Assembly (NCBI GenBank): GCA_902797005.1
Contig: CADBRE010000109.1
Location: 1-11,257 of the forward strand
Length of the DNA: 11,257 nucleotides
Origin: an uncultured Erysipelotrichaceae bacterium
Lineage (GTDB): Bacteria; Bacillota_I; Bacilli_A; RF39; UBA660
Direction: 5' to 3'
Shown: positions 1 to 6,664 of the stretch, one piece after another
Layout of the letters: every line of letters starts with the position of its first letter
Position numbering within the stretch: the stretch's first letter is position 1
Notes under the pieces: model-generated
Databases searched by the model: none
What the model was told of the DNA's origin: nothing
What the model saw: only the letters and a program-made list of their open reading frames with translations
Translations under genes and position numbers: made by a program

Positions 1-13
1 GGAAGTGTTTTAG

Positions 14-1789
14 ATGGGTAGTATTAAAGTAATGAGTGAAAGCTTAACTAATAAGATTGCTGCAGGAGAAGTTGTTGAAAGATGTTCATCTGTTGTTAAA
101 GAGCTTGTTGAAAATAGTATAGATGCAGGAGCTAGCATTATTGAGGTATCACTAGTTGATGCTGGAATGAAAGAAATTAAAGTTAAAGATAATGGTAAAG
201 GAATGGATAGGGAAGATGCTTTAGCTTGTTTTACACCACATGCGACTAGTAAGATTAGAAACGAGAATGATTTGTTTTTTATTAACACTTTAGGATTTCG
301 TGGTGAAGCTTTACCTTCTATTGCCTCTGTTAGTGAAATAACTTTAGAAACAACTAATAAAGTAGATAGAACTAAAGTAGTGCTTGCTGGTGGTGTAGTT
401 AAATCTATTGAAGAATCTGTTATCAGCGAAGGAACTGTTTTTATAGTAAGTAACTTATTTTATAATACACCTGCAAGACTTAAGTTTTTAAAGAGCTTTT
501 ATACAGAGCTTAATAATATAGTTGCTTTAATAGAAAAACTAGCTTTGTCCCATCCTAGTATCTCTTTCAGTTTGAAAAGTGATGGAAAAGAAATACTTAA
601 AACTACTGGTAGTGGTGACCTTTTAAAAACAATACATGAGATATATGGATTTAATGTGGCTAAGAATATGATATATATAAAGGGTAGTAATGATGATTAT
701 GACATAGAGGGTTATGTATCTAATTTAAATATAACTAAGAGTACTAAGAAAGATATGATTACTTTAGTTAATGGAAGAGTAGTTACTAATCAATATGTAA
801 ATAGAATTATTAAAGATGCTTATCATTCATTTCTTATGATAGAGAAGTATCCTATAGTAGTTATTAATATCAATGTAGATCCTACAATAGTCGATGTTAA
901 TATTCATCCAACTAAGCAAGATATTAAGTTTAGTAAGATGGATACTTTAGAAGAGTTATTGTTTGCTTTGATAAGAGAAAAACTAATAGGCAAGAATGAA
1001 ATAAGAGATGCTGTAGATAAAGAAGAAGAGGATTACGATTATTTTAACAGTTATGATTTAAATGAGAATCTGACTGTTAATGAAAGACTTAATGATACTG
1101 AGATTAAGGAAGATTTACCTAGAGTATATGAAGAAAGTAAAATCAATTTCTATGCCAAAGAAGACAGTACTGGTTATAATGCAACACTAGATGTAAAGGA
1201 AGAAGAACCTAGTTTAATGCATACACTAGGACTAGCTATGGGTACATATTTATTTGCAACAGATGAAGAAAATGTTTATATGATAGATATACATGCTGCG
1301 AATGAAAGAATAAACTATGAAAGATTTTTAAAAGCTTTAAAGGAAAGAGAAGTTTCTAAGACTGATATGCTATTTTCTACTAATCTGGAGTTTACAACTA
1401 ATGAATATATGAAAATAATGGATAAGAAAGAATTTATTAATAGTTTAGGAATAGATTTTGATGAGTTTGGCAGTAATACTATAAGGGTAACTTCTCATCC
1501 TACTTGGTTCTTAGAAGGACAGGAAGAAGATAGTTTAAGAGAAGTCTTTGATATGATAGTGTCTTTTGATAAAGATTTTGATAGGGTTAAGTTTAATGAA
1601 CATATTGCTATTAGACTTGCTTGTAAGAAGAGTGTTAAAGCTAATACTAATATAGGTTTACTTGAAAGAGAAACTTTAGTTAAGAGGTTATTTGAATGTG
1701 AATTTCCTTATACATGCCCTCATGGTAGGCCTACAACTATAAAGTATTCAAAGTATGACTTAGAAAAGTTATTCAAAAGGGTGGTATAG
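14..1789 (+). CDS. mutL: DNA mismatch repair endonuclease MutL
   Basis: MutL couples MutS mismatch recognition to strand nicking and downstream excision. The 591-aa product has the complete GHKL ATPase region: KIAAGEVVE at 14-22, ELVENSIDAGA with E30 and N34 at 30-40, DNGKGM at 59-64, HATSK at 76-80 and GFRGEAL at 94-100. An acidic, poorly conserved linker spans roughly 335-405. The C-terminal domain keeps the motifs of nicking-competent MutL proteins: D425-I-H-A followed by E431 and E436 (Q replaced by I in the usual DQHA), ACKKS at 536-540, CPHGRP at 568-573 and FKR at 587-589. An endonuclease-active Gram-positive type protein is therefore expected. ATG 14 is preceded by GGAAG at positions 1-5. 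Any upstream mutS would lie outside the window. miaA lies downstream, matching the common mutS-mutL-miaA order, although a promoter and a small gene intervene here. Confidence 0.97.
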   Translation: MGSIKVMSESLTNKIAAGEVVERCSSVVKELVENSIDAGASIIEVSLVDAGMKEIKVKDNGKGMDREDALACFTPHATSKIRNENDLFFINTLGFRGEALPSIASVSEITLETTNKVDRTKVVLAGGVVKSIEESVISEGTVFIVSNLFYNTPARLKFLKSFYTELNNIVALIEKLALSHPSISFSLKSDGKEILKTTGSGDLLKTIHEIYGFNVAKNMIYIKGSNDDYDIEGYVSNLNITKSTKKDMITLVNGRVVTNQYVNRIIKDAYHSFLMIEKYPIVVININVDPTIVDVNIHPTKQDIKFSKMDTLEELLFALIREKLIGKNEIRDAVDKEEEDYDYFNSYDLNENLTVNERLNDTEIKEDLPRVYEESKINFYAKEDSTGYNATLDVKEEEPSLMHTLGLAMGTYLFATDEENVYMIDIHAANERINYERFLKALKEREVSKTDMLFSTNLEFTTNEYMKIMDKKEFINSLGIDFDEFGSNTIRVTSHPTWFLEGQEEDSLREVFDMIVSFDKDFDRVKFNEHIAIRLACKKSVKANTNIGLLERETLVKRLFECEFPYTCPHGRPTTIKYSKYDLEKLFKRVV

Positions 1790-1814
1790 TACATTATAAA
1801 GTACAAATAGGCGT

Positions 1815-1900
1815 ATTCCTTTGGGAAAATTGCACAAGATGTGAATTATTCCTTTGGAAAAACTGCATGAAATGCATGATATTCCTTTGAAAAAGTTGCG
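1815..1900 (+). repeat. Three 20-bp direct repeats at exact 33-bp period
   Basis: Copies start at 1815, 1848 and 1881. All begin ATTCCTTTG, continue with an A-rich stretch and end in TGCA or TGCG. Each core contains TTCC-TTT-GGAA dyad symmetry (the last copy is degraded). The 33-bp period is about three helical turns, so the copies lie on one face of DNA, which would suit a regulator binding site cluster. It is also 11 codons: the frame through 1816 reads FLW-N-C-x-x-C in copies 1 and 2, and copy 3 has TGA where the others have TGG. The -35 of the next promoter lies within copy 3. The function is unknown. Confidence 0.8.
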
Positions 1901-1924
1901 ACACACTAATAAAAGCGCTATAAT
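1896..1924 (+). promoter_or_regulatory. Promoter for small ORF and miaA
   Basis: The -35 box is TTGCGA at 1896-1901, followed by a 17-bp spacer and a perfect -10 TATAAT at 1919-1924. The predicted start of transcription is near 1931, about 20 nt before the ATG of the 57-codon gene. The -35 box overlaps the last of the 33-bp-period repeats, so a protein bound to those repeats could control this promoter. Confidence 0.7.
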
Positions 1925-1950
1925 ATAGATGATTTTAGGAGTGATAAGAT

Positions 1951-2124
1951 ATGTTAAAAACTGTTGAAGTTAAATCTGCAGATAACACAAAGTCAAAATC
2001 TATGGTTTCTTTAATAAATAATTGGGGATTACAGCAAGGGATAAAATTATCTTCTAAGAATACAGGCATCTCAATGAATGGCAAAGTCATTAATTATCCT
2101 ATTTATATGGTAATGTTCTTATAG
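1951..2124 (+). CDS. 57-aa protein, distantly HPr-like, lacking the active-site His
   Basis: This small gene has its own promoter and a good ribosome site (AGGAGTGAT from 1937, ATG at 1951). Its TAG stop touches the GGTGA ribosome site of miaA, so the two genes are probably translationally coupled. The 57-aa product has no membrane segment. By eye it can be aligned with the first part of HPr phosphocarriers. KTVEVKSAD at residues 3-11 resembles the KTFKVTAD of Bacillus HPr, and NGKVIN followed by an I-x-M-V-M-x-L pattern near the C-terminus resembles NGKTVN and the IMGVMSL helix around Ser46. The HARP phosphohistidine motif is replaced by a Lys/Ser-rich stretch, the Ser46 position is lost, and the last third of HPr is missing. 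It may be a decayed or repurposed HPr-like protein, or an unrelated small protein. Presence of the gene is more certain than its family. Confidence 0.6.
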   Translation: MLKTVEVKSADNTKSKSMVSLINNWGLQQGIKLSSKNTGISMNGKVINYPIYMVMFL

Positions 2125-2133
2125 GTGAGTATA

Positions 2134-3006
2134 ATGAGTAAAATTATTGTAATAGTAGGGCCAACTGGAACAGGGAAGACTCGCCTTAGTATTCATCTTG
2201 CTAAGAAGTTAAATGCTGAAATTATTAATGCTGATGCTACACAAGTATATATGGATGCCAATATTGGAACAGCTAAAGTAACTAAAGAAGAGATGGAAGA
2301 TGTAAAACATCATATGATAGATATTGTTTCTTTAAATGATAATTACACTGTAAAAGATTATCAAACTGATGCTAGAAAAGTGCTTGATAAATTAATAAGT
2401 GAAGGCAAAAATGTTATTATAGTTGGTGGAAGTGGACTTTATACTAAAGCACTTTTGTATAACTATAACTTTACTGATGAAGAAGAAATTAAGACTTATA
2501 ATAACTTAACTAATGAAGAGTTAAAAGAGCAGGTTGATCTAATTTATAAAGATAATGATATACATGTTAATAATAGAAAGAGACTAGAAAGATTCTTATC
2601 TCATTATGAAGTAACTGGAGAAATCATTAAGAACAATGAAGAGAAAGATGAGGCATTATATGACTTTACTATGATTGGACTAGAAGCAGATAGAGAAATA
2701 CTTTACAAAAACCTAGATCACAGGGTAGAAGAGATGTTTATAAATGGCCTTATAAATGAAGTTAAAGGATTAAAGAATTATTCTAAGACTAAATCTTTAA
2801 TAGGTTATAAAGAAACAATAATGTATTTAGATGGAGAATTATCGCTAGATGAAGCTAAAGAACTAATTAAGAAAAATACAAGAAAATATGCTAAAAGACA
2901 AATGACTTGGTATAGACATCAATTTGATAATATTAATTGGTTTAAAACTGATTATGAAGACTTTAATAATACAATAAATGAAGTAGATAACTTCTTAAAA
3001 ATATAG
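2134..3006 (+). CDS. miaA: tRNA dimethylallyltransferase MiaA
   Basis: MiaA transfers the dimethylallyl group of DMAPP to N6 of A37 in tRNAs reading UNN codons. The 290-aa product shows the P-loop GPTGTGKT at 9-16, DATQVY at 34-39 (family DSxQVY; D34 is the expected catalytic base), NIGTAK just after, GGSGLY at 98-103 and RQMTWYR at 255-261. Length is close to the family norm of about 300. I choose ATG 2134 over an in-frame GTG at 2125 because GGTGAG at 2124-2129 is correctly spaced for the ATG, while the GTG sits inside that ribosome site. The gene is transcribed with the upstream 57-codon gene. No hfq follows. Its substrate depends on the isoprenoid pathway started by dxs just downstream. 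Confidence 0.96.
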   Translation: MSKIIVIVGPTGTGKTRLSIHLAKKLNAEIINADATQVYMDANIGTAKVTKEEMEDVKHHMIDIVSLNDNYTVKDYQTDARKVLDKLISEGKNVIIVGGSGLYTKALLYNYNFTDEEEIKTYNNLTNEELKEQVDLIYKDNDIHVNNRKRLERFLSHYEVTGEIIKNNEEKDEALYDFTMIGLEADREILYKNLDHRVEEMFINGLINEVKGLKNYSKTKSLIGYKETIMYLDGELSLDEAKELIKKNTRKYAKRQMTWYRHQFDNINWFKTDYEDFNNTINEVDNFLKI

Positions 3007-3027
3007 CAAAATAGTAAATTGTTCGCG

Positions 3028-3056
3028 TAGACAATTATTGTTATAGATAGTATAAT
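3028..3056 (+). promoter_or_regulatory. Promoter of structured RNA
   Basis: The -35 TAGACA (3028-3033) is separated by 17 bp from a perfect -10 TATAAT (3051-3056). Transcription should begin near 3061-3064, immediately before the first helix of the RNA. A 6-bp inverted repeat (AATTGT at 3017-3022, ACAATT at 3031-3036) overlaps the -35 box and could be an operator or a weak end structure for the miaA transcript. It has no T run. Confidence 0.75.
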
Positions 3057-3062
3057 TAGTAC

Positions 3063-3322
3063 CAGAGATACATTTGATGTTAGGTGTTTGTGCCTCAGTC
3101 CAGGAAAGTAATTTTATTACATAATGGAAGGAGGTGGTCCAGTATGGGAGGAATTAATGGAATACTTGATAATACTAGTAGTAATACTAGTATTAATAGA
3201 CCAGATGACCAACAGGAAAGACTAACAAAAACACCTATCATCTTAGATAGGTGTTACCAGAAAAAATCTAATAATTTGGACTGAGAACACTTAACCCAGA
3301 AAAATCAAATGTATCTTTTTTT
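3063..3322 (+). ncRNA. Highly structured noncoding RNA, about 260 nt, family not recognised
   Basis: Complementary segments form a nested core: 3067-3078 with 3304-3315 (12 bp, perfect), 3079-3088 with 3286-3295 (10 bp, one G-U) and 3094-3101 with 3278-3285 (8 bp, perfect). A 5-nt bulge (TGTGC) separates helices two and three, and an 8-nt CCAGAAAA bulge lies before the closing strand. Inside are hairpins at 3108-3120, at 3171-3194 (10 bp perfect with a GTAA GNRA tetraloop) and at 3230-3255 (10 bp, 6-nt loop), plus a possible TGGTC/GACCA helix (3135-3139 with 3199-3203). A consensus promoter precedes it, and T7 at 3316-3322 follows the closing helix, fixing strand and end. I do not see the signature motifs of tmRNA, SRP RNA or RNase P RNA; its length and multibranch core also argue against 6S RNA. 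A 66-codon reading frame inside it is most likely chance. Confidence 0.8.
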
Positions 3323-3475
3323 ATGTCCTATTTTATATTATGTACAAAAGTACAATAATATTCATTTAGAAAGGAAGCGTTTTTGTTTCACTTCTGTATA
3401 CATTATACCACTTTTTTAACAAAAAACAAGTGCTAAATAAAATACTAAACTTTATGTGCTTTTTTACCTTTTTCT
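3323..3475. other. AT-rich spacer between structured RNA and dxs promoter
   Basis: No coding region is seen here. A small hairpin (TGTAC-AAAA-GTACA at 3341-3354) and runs of A and T are present. A promoter-like pair on the minus strand (TTGTTT at 3424-3429 and TATAAT at 3402-3407, 16-bp spacer) has no recognisable gene downstream. Confidence 0.4.
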
Positions 3476-3504
3476 TTGATTTATGACTAAAACTACATTA
3501 TAAT
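3476..3504 (+). promoter_or_regulatory. Promoter of dxs operon
   Basis: The -35 TTGATT (3476-3481), a 17-bp spacer and a perfect -10 TATAAT (3499-3504) precede dxs. The predicted transcript starts near 3511, giving a very short leader that carries little more than the GGAG ribosome site at 3513-3516. Confidence 0.75.
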
Positions 3505-3524
3505 ATATATATGGAGTTGTATTT

Positions 3525-5387
3525 ATGAAAGTAACAGATATTAAAGATCAAAAGTTTTTAAAAAAATTAAAAGAAAAAGATTTGATAAAATTATCTAGTG
3601 ATATACGAGAGTTTTTAGTTGACGGTGTTTCTAAAACAGGAGGGCATCTTTCTCCTAATTTGGGAGTGGTCGAGCTTACTATTGCGCTGCATAAAGTTTT
3701 TGACACACCTAAAGATAAGATTATATTTGATGTTTCTCACCAAGCATATGTACATAAGATTCTAACTGGAAGAGCTTCTAAGTTTGATACTTTAAGGCAA
3801 AAGAATGGACTTTCTGGTTTCCAGAAGAGAAGTGAAAGCGAGTATGATGCTTATGAAGCAGGGCACTCGTCAACTAGTTTGTCTGCAGCTCTTGGAATGG
3901 CACTTGCTAGAGACATGAATGGTGAAAAATATAATGTAATAGCGGTTATAGGCGACGGATCTATTCAAAATGGGCTATGCTATGAAGCATTAAACCAAAT
4001 AGGAAGTACTCAAAGTAAAGTAATTATAATACTTAATGATAATGATATGAGTATATCTAAAGCAACTGGAGCATTCCATAATCACTTAGATAGACTAAGA
4101 ATATCAAAGGGATATGAAGGAACTAAAACAAAGACTAAAAATATACTATATAAAGTACCATATATAGGCAATCATTTAGTTAGTGGAGTGCACAAGATAA
4201 AACACTTTATTAAAAAAGCATATACTAAAGAAGGATTTCTTTTTGAAGAGCTAGGTATAGATTATCTTGGTCCAATAAACGGGCATGACTTTAAAAAGCT
4301 TGAAAAGTATTTGAAGAAAGCTAAAGAAGCAACCGAGCCTGTGTTAATACACGTTATAACTGAGAAGGGAAAAGGTTATAAGTATGCACAGGAGGACACT
4401 ACTGGCAAGTGGCACGGAATTGGACCATTCAACAAAGAGACTGGTGAAACTATAAAAGCTAATGATGGAAAGATAACTTGGAGTGAAGTCGTTAGTAATT
4501 CATTAGACAGACTATTTAATGATGACTTAGTTGTGATAACACCAGCTATGGAAACAGGCAGTAAGTTAACTAACTTTAAAAACAATCACCCTAAAAACTT
4601 TATAGATGTAGGAATGGCAGAAGAACATGCTTTAGTGCTTGCTAATGCAATGAGTTTAGAAGGAAAAGTACCTTTTGTGTCTATATACTCATCATTTTTA
4701 CAAAGAGGATATGATGAAATCGTGCATGATATAGCCAGAATGAATAGCCATGTAATACTAGGCATAGACCGGGCAGGAATCGTGGGAGCTGACGGAGAAA
4801 CACATCAAGGACTCTTTGATGTAACATTTTTACTTCCAATTCCTAATATGATAGTATCAGCCCCTAAAGATAGTATAGAGGCAGCTAACTTAATTAAAAC
4901 GGCTATAGATACACCTAGTCCTTTTGCTATTAGATATTCAAGAAACAGTTTGGATTATTTTAAAACTGACATAAAGAAACTAAAGATAGGGTCTTGGGAA
5001 ACTATAGTTAAAGGCGAAGATGCAACACTAATAACATATGGAGATTTTGTTAATGAAAGTATTTCTCTTATAAGTAAATTTCAAAAGCAAGGAATAAACA
5101 TAGAACTGGTAAATGCAAGATTCTTAAAACCAATTGATAAGGAATGTTTTAAGAGGATATGCTCTAAGAATAAACCTATATTTGTATATGAAGAATCTAT
5201 GGAGATAGGATCACTTGGAAGTTACTTAAAAACATTAACAAATAAAGATATAACCATATTTGGTGTAAAAGATGAGTTTGTTCTTCAAGGTAAAAGAAGT
5301 GAGTTATTAGAAGAACTAGAACTAGATATTCCATCAATATATGTAAAGATAAAAGAGGTATTAGATAATGCAAGAGTACGAAAATAG
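3525..5387 (+). CDS. dxs: 1-deoxy-D-xylulose-5-phosphate synthase
   Basis: DXS condenses pyruvate with glyceraldehyde 3-phosphate, using thiamine diphosphate, in the first step of the MEP isoprenoid pathway. It also feeds thiamine and pyridoxal synthesis. The 620-aa product is normal length. The N-terminal domain has [15 protein letters not shown] and the [15 protein letters not shown] block. The thiamine diphosphate/Mg motif runs from GDG at 143-145 to N171-D-N173. YLGPINGHD follows. The pyrimidine-binding domain has VGMAEEHA with catalytic E366 (family AEQHA), [11 protein letters not shown] and the GADGETHQG block. A C-terminal transketolase-like domain completes it. ATG 3525 has a ribosome site ATGGAG and its own promoter. 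The 3' end overlaps rnhB by 20 nt, indicating an operon. Its end product DMAPP is the donor used by MiaA encoded upstream. Confidence 0.96.
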   Translation: MKVTDIKDQKFLKKLKEKDLIKLSSDIREFLVDGVSKTGGHLSPNLGVVELTIALHKVFDTPKDKIIFDVSHQAYVHKILTGRASKFDTLRQKNGLSGFQKRSESEYDAYEAGHSSTSLSAALGMALARDMNGEKYNVIAVIGDGSIQNGLCYEALNQIGSTQSKVIIILNDNDMSISKATGAFHNHLDRLRISKGYEGTKTKTKNILYKVPYIGNHLVSGVHKIKHFIKKAYTKEGFLFEELGIDYLGPINGHDFKKLEKYLKKAKEATEPVLIHVITEKGKGYKYAQEDTTGKWHGIGPFNKETGETIKANDGKITWSEVVSNSLDRLFNDDLVVITPAMETGSKLTNFKNNHPKNFIDVGMAEEHALVLANAMSLEGKVPFVSIYSSFLQRGYDEIVHDIARMNSHVILGIDRAGIVGADGETHQGLFDVTFLLPIPNMIVSAPKDSIEAANLIKTAIDTPSPFAIRYSRNSLDYFKTDIKKLKIGSWETIVKGEDATLITYGDFVNESISLISKFQKQGINIELVNARFLKPIDKECFKRICSKNKPIFVYEESMEIGSLGSYLKTLTNKDITIFGVKDEFVLQGKRSELLEELELDIPSIYVKIKEVLDNARVRK

Positions 5388-5976
5388 TTTATATGAAAAA
5401 GGAATAACACTAATCGCAGGAGTAGATGAAGTGGGAAGAGGGCCGCTAATCGGGCCAGTAGTTACTGCAGCAGTAATTCTTCCAAAAGGATATTTCCATA
5501 AAGACATTAAAGATTCAAAGAAGCTAACTGAAAAGAAAAGAGAAGAGTTATATAACATTATCACTAGAGATGCATTAGCTATTGGGATAGGCATTTCTTC
5601 TGAAAAAGTAATAGATGAAATAAACATACTTGAAGCTACTAAAAAAGCTATGAAAGAAGCTATTAAAAACTTAGAAGTAACTCCAGAACATGTGCTTATA
5701 GATGCAGTTAAATTAGATATAGATATTCCTACAACTTCAATTATAAAGGGCGATGCTTTATCTGAATCAATCGCAGCTGCTTCAATAATTGCTAAAGTTA
5801 CAAGAGACAGAATGATGGACGAGATGGACAAGGAATATCCTATGTACGATTTAAAAAACAATAAAGGATATGGAACTAAAAAACACTTAGAAGCACTAGA
5901 AGAATATGGGCCATGCAAATATCATAGATTTACTTTTGCTCCAGTAAAGAATAGTGTTAAAGAAGTAGTTAAATAA
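5368..5976 (+). CDS. rnhB: Ribonuclease HII
   Basis: RNase HII cleaves the RNA strand of RNA:DNA hybrids and removes single ribonucleotides misincorporated in DNA. The 202-aa protein has the [10 protein letters not shown] motif with D20 and E21, the third metal ligand region LIDAV with D112, and [20 protein letters not shown] with D129. GYGTKKH and HRFTFAPVK follow near the C-terminus. All acidic catalytic residues are therefore present. ATG 5368 lies inside the end of dxs (20-nt overlap) and has AGAGG at 5354-5358, so translation is likely coupled to dxs. A small nucleotidyltransferase-like gene begins 21 nt after the stop. Confidence 0.96.
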   Translation: MQEYENSLYEKGITLIAGVDEVGRGPLIGPVVTAAVILPKGYFHKDIKDSKKLTEKKREELYNIITRDALAIGIGISSEKVIDEINILEATKKAMKEAIKNLEVTPEHVLIDAVKLDIDIPTTSIIKGDALSESIAAASIIAKVTRDRMMDEMDKEYPMYDLKNNKGYGTKKHLEALEEYGPCKYHRFTFAPVKNSVKEVVK

Positions 5977-5997
5977 AAATATAAAGGAAGTGATTTT

Positions 5998-6378
5998 ATG
6001 GACAGGAATAAAATACTACAAATAATAAATGATTATAGTTTAGATAAATCGAGAATTATCGTGATTTCTGGAGCTGCATTGGTTTTACTAAATGTAGTGG
6101 AAGCTGCGCGTGATATTGATATTTATTGTGATAGGGAGTATTATGAATACTTATTAAAGAACTATAATTGTGAATTTGAAAGAACAAATGAATTTGGCGA
6201 AAAAGCATATATGATTGATGGCATTATTAATTTCGGACTTTCATACAAGCCAAATAAAATTATGGTTGTTGAAGGATTGCAGTGTGCATCTCTTAAAGAT
6301 ATATTAGATATGAAAAAGTTTTTAAATCGAGCTAAAGACAAGGCGATAATTAAAAAATTAGAACTAATTGTGAAGTAG
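5998..6378 (+). CDS. Small nucleotidyltransferase-fold protein
   Basis: The 126-aa soluble product looks like a minimal nucleotidyltransferase domain. An N-terminal helix is followed by VISGAALVLLN at 22-32, where G25 and A26-A27 occupy the usual Gly-Ser nucleotide-binding turn. D39-I-D41 follows in RDIDIY, the paired metal-binding acids of this fold. A C-terminal LKDILDMKKFLNRAKDK segment resembles the helical tail of AbiEii-type and related families. The Gly-Ser serine is replaced by Ala, so activity is uncertain. The family includes toxin components, enzymes acting on tRNA ends and drug-modifying enzymes, and the substrate cannot be told from the sequence. No HEPN or antitoxin partner is adjacent. 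It has a strong AAGGAAG ribosome site at 5984-5990 and sits 21 nt after rnhB, so it is probably the last gene of the dxs operon. Confidence 0.75.
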   Translation: MDRNKILQIINDYSLDKSRIIVISGAALVLLNVVEAARDIDIYCDREYYEYLLKNYNCEFERTNEFGEKAYMIDGIINFGLSYKPNKIMVVEGLQCASLKDILDMKKFLNRAKDKAIIKKLELIVK

Positions 6379-6380
6379 TG

Positions 6381-6389
6381 TGTTATAAT
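6381..6389 (+). promoter_or_regulatory. Possible extended -10 promoter for broken short gene
   Basis: TG-T-TATAAT forms an extended -10 element just after the nucleotidyltransferase stop. No good -35 box lies at the right distance, which extended -10 promoters can tolerate. It would start transcription about 20 nt before the broken short gene. Confidence 0.4.
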
Positions 6390-6412
6390 TAATATAAAAT
6401 GTAGAAGAAGTT

Positions 6413-6567
6413 ATGAAAACGGATGATGAAAAAATAATTGGAAATAAAAAACATCTATATGATGAGACTATTATTTATGACGAATCTAATCTTCCAAAAG
6501 AAATAAAAGAGTATTAGCAGAGTTAAAAGAATATGATAAGGCAAAGAATTGGCTAAAAAAGTGCTAA
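6413..6567 (+). pseudogene. Short gene broken by an apparent one-base deletion
   Basis: ATG 6413 opens a 34-codon frame whose last residues are LPKEIKEY before TAG at 6515-6517. In the frame one base back, the text continues smoothly as VLAELKEYDKAKNWLKKC and stops at 6565-6567. Adding one G after 6511 would join them into a single helix-rich acidic/lysine-rich protein (LPKEIKEVLAELKEYD). The simplest reading is loss of one G from GAGG. The joined product is about 51 aa and probably also lacks its original C-terminus. I do not recognise a family with confidence. The ribosome site is weak (AGAAGAAG). A functional 34-aa peptide or a programmed frameshift is possible but less likely. Confidence 0.5.
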
Positions 6568-6590
6568 ATGGAATAAAATTATATAACATC

Positions 6591-6607
6591 CACATAATAT
6601 ATATGTG
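6591..6607. promoter_or_regulatory. Inverted repeat, candidate toxin-antitoxin operator
   Basis: CACATA (6591-6596), a 5-nt spacer and TATGTG (6602-6607) form a perfect 6-bp inverted repeat just upstream of the -35 box of the relB-yafQ promoter. RelB/DinJ antitoxins have ribbon-helix-helix DNA-binding domains that autorepress from such palindromes. Assignment as the operator is inference from position. Confidence 0.5.
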
Positions 6608-6618
6608 TCATGTTGACA
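6606..6618. promoter_or_regulatory. Second inverted repeat covering the -35 box
   Basis: TGTCA-TGT-TGACA is a perfect 5-bp inverted repeat whose right arm is part of the TTGACA -35 hexamer. Binding here would block RNA polymerase. It overlaps the first palindrome by two bases, so the two may form one composite operator. Confidence 0.5.
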
Positions 6619-6641
6619 AATGTTCATTACAGCAGTATAAT
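6613..6641 (+). promoter_or_regulatory. Perfect consensus promoter of toxin-antitoxin operon
   Basis: TTGACA at 6613-6618 and TATAAT at 6636-6641 are separated by exactly 17 bp: a full sigma-A/sigma-70 consensus, the strongest promoter in this window. Such a promoter fits a tightly autorepressed toxin-antitoxin operon. Confidence 0.88.
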
Positions 6642-6664
6642 ATTTATGAAAGTGAGTGATATAT

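Noticed and set aside
10..288. 92-codon minus-strand frame resembling a signal peptide protein
   Set aside because: Antisense of the most conserved part of mutL. The hydrophobic start is a by-product of lysine-rich sense codons.
1756..1893. Frame giving a Cys/Trp-rich peptide across the repeat array
   Set aside because: It has no suitable start codon or ribosome site before the repeats and stops in the third copy. I keep it only as a note under the repeat finding.
1815..1900. Considered a CRISPR array
   Set aside because: Repeats are imperfect, only 20 bp, separated by 13-bp spacers, and no cas genes are seen.
3084..3284. 66-codon reading frame on the plus strand with ATG and GGAGG-like sequence nearby
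   Set aside because: It lies wholly inside the structured RNA, its composition is dictated by the helices, and the product has no recognisable family. Coding is much less likely than RNA.
3063..3322. Considered RNase P RNA because of AGGAAAGT and ACCAGAAA segments resembling conserved regions I and V
   Set aside because: The P3 hairpin, the rest of the P4 strands and the AGATGAATG-type region are missing, and the RNA is far shorter than type A or B forms.
3402..3429. Promoter-like TTGTTT and TATAAT on the minus strand
   Set aside because: Only poly-A/T sequence and the antisense of the structured RNA lie downstream. In such AT-rich DNA this match is expected by chance.
4376..4585. 69-codon minus-strand frame
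   Set aside because: Antisense shadow of dxs with no start signals.
5361..5918. 185-codon open frame on the minus strand
   Set aside because: It is the antisense shadow of rnhB, whose motifs are complete. There is no ribosome site and the product is Ser/Ile-rich, as expected of an antisense frame.
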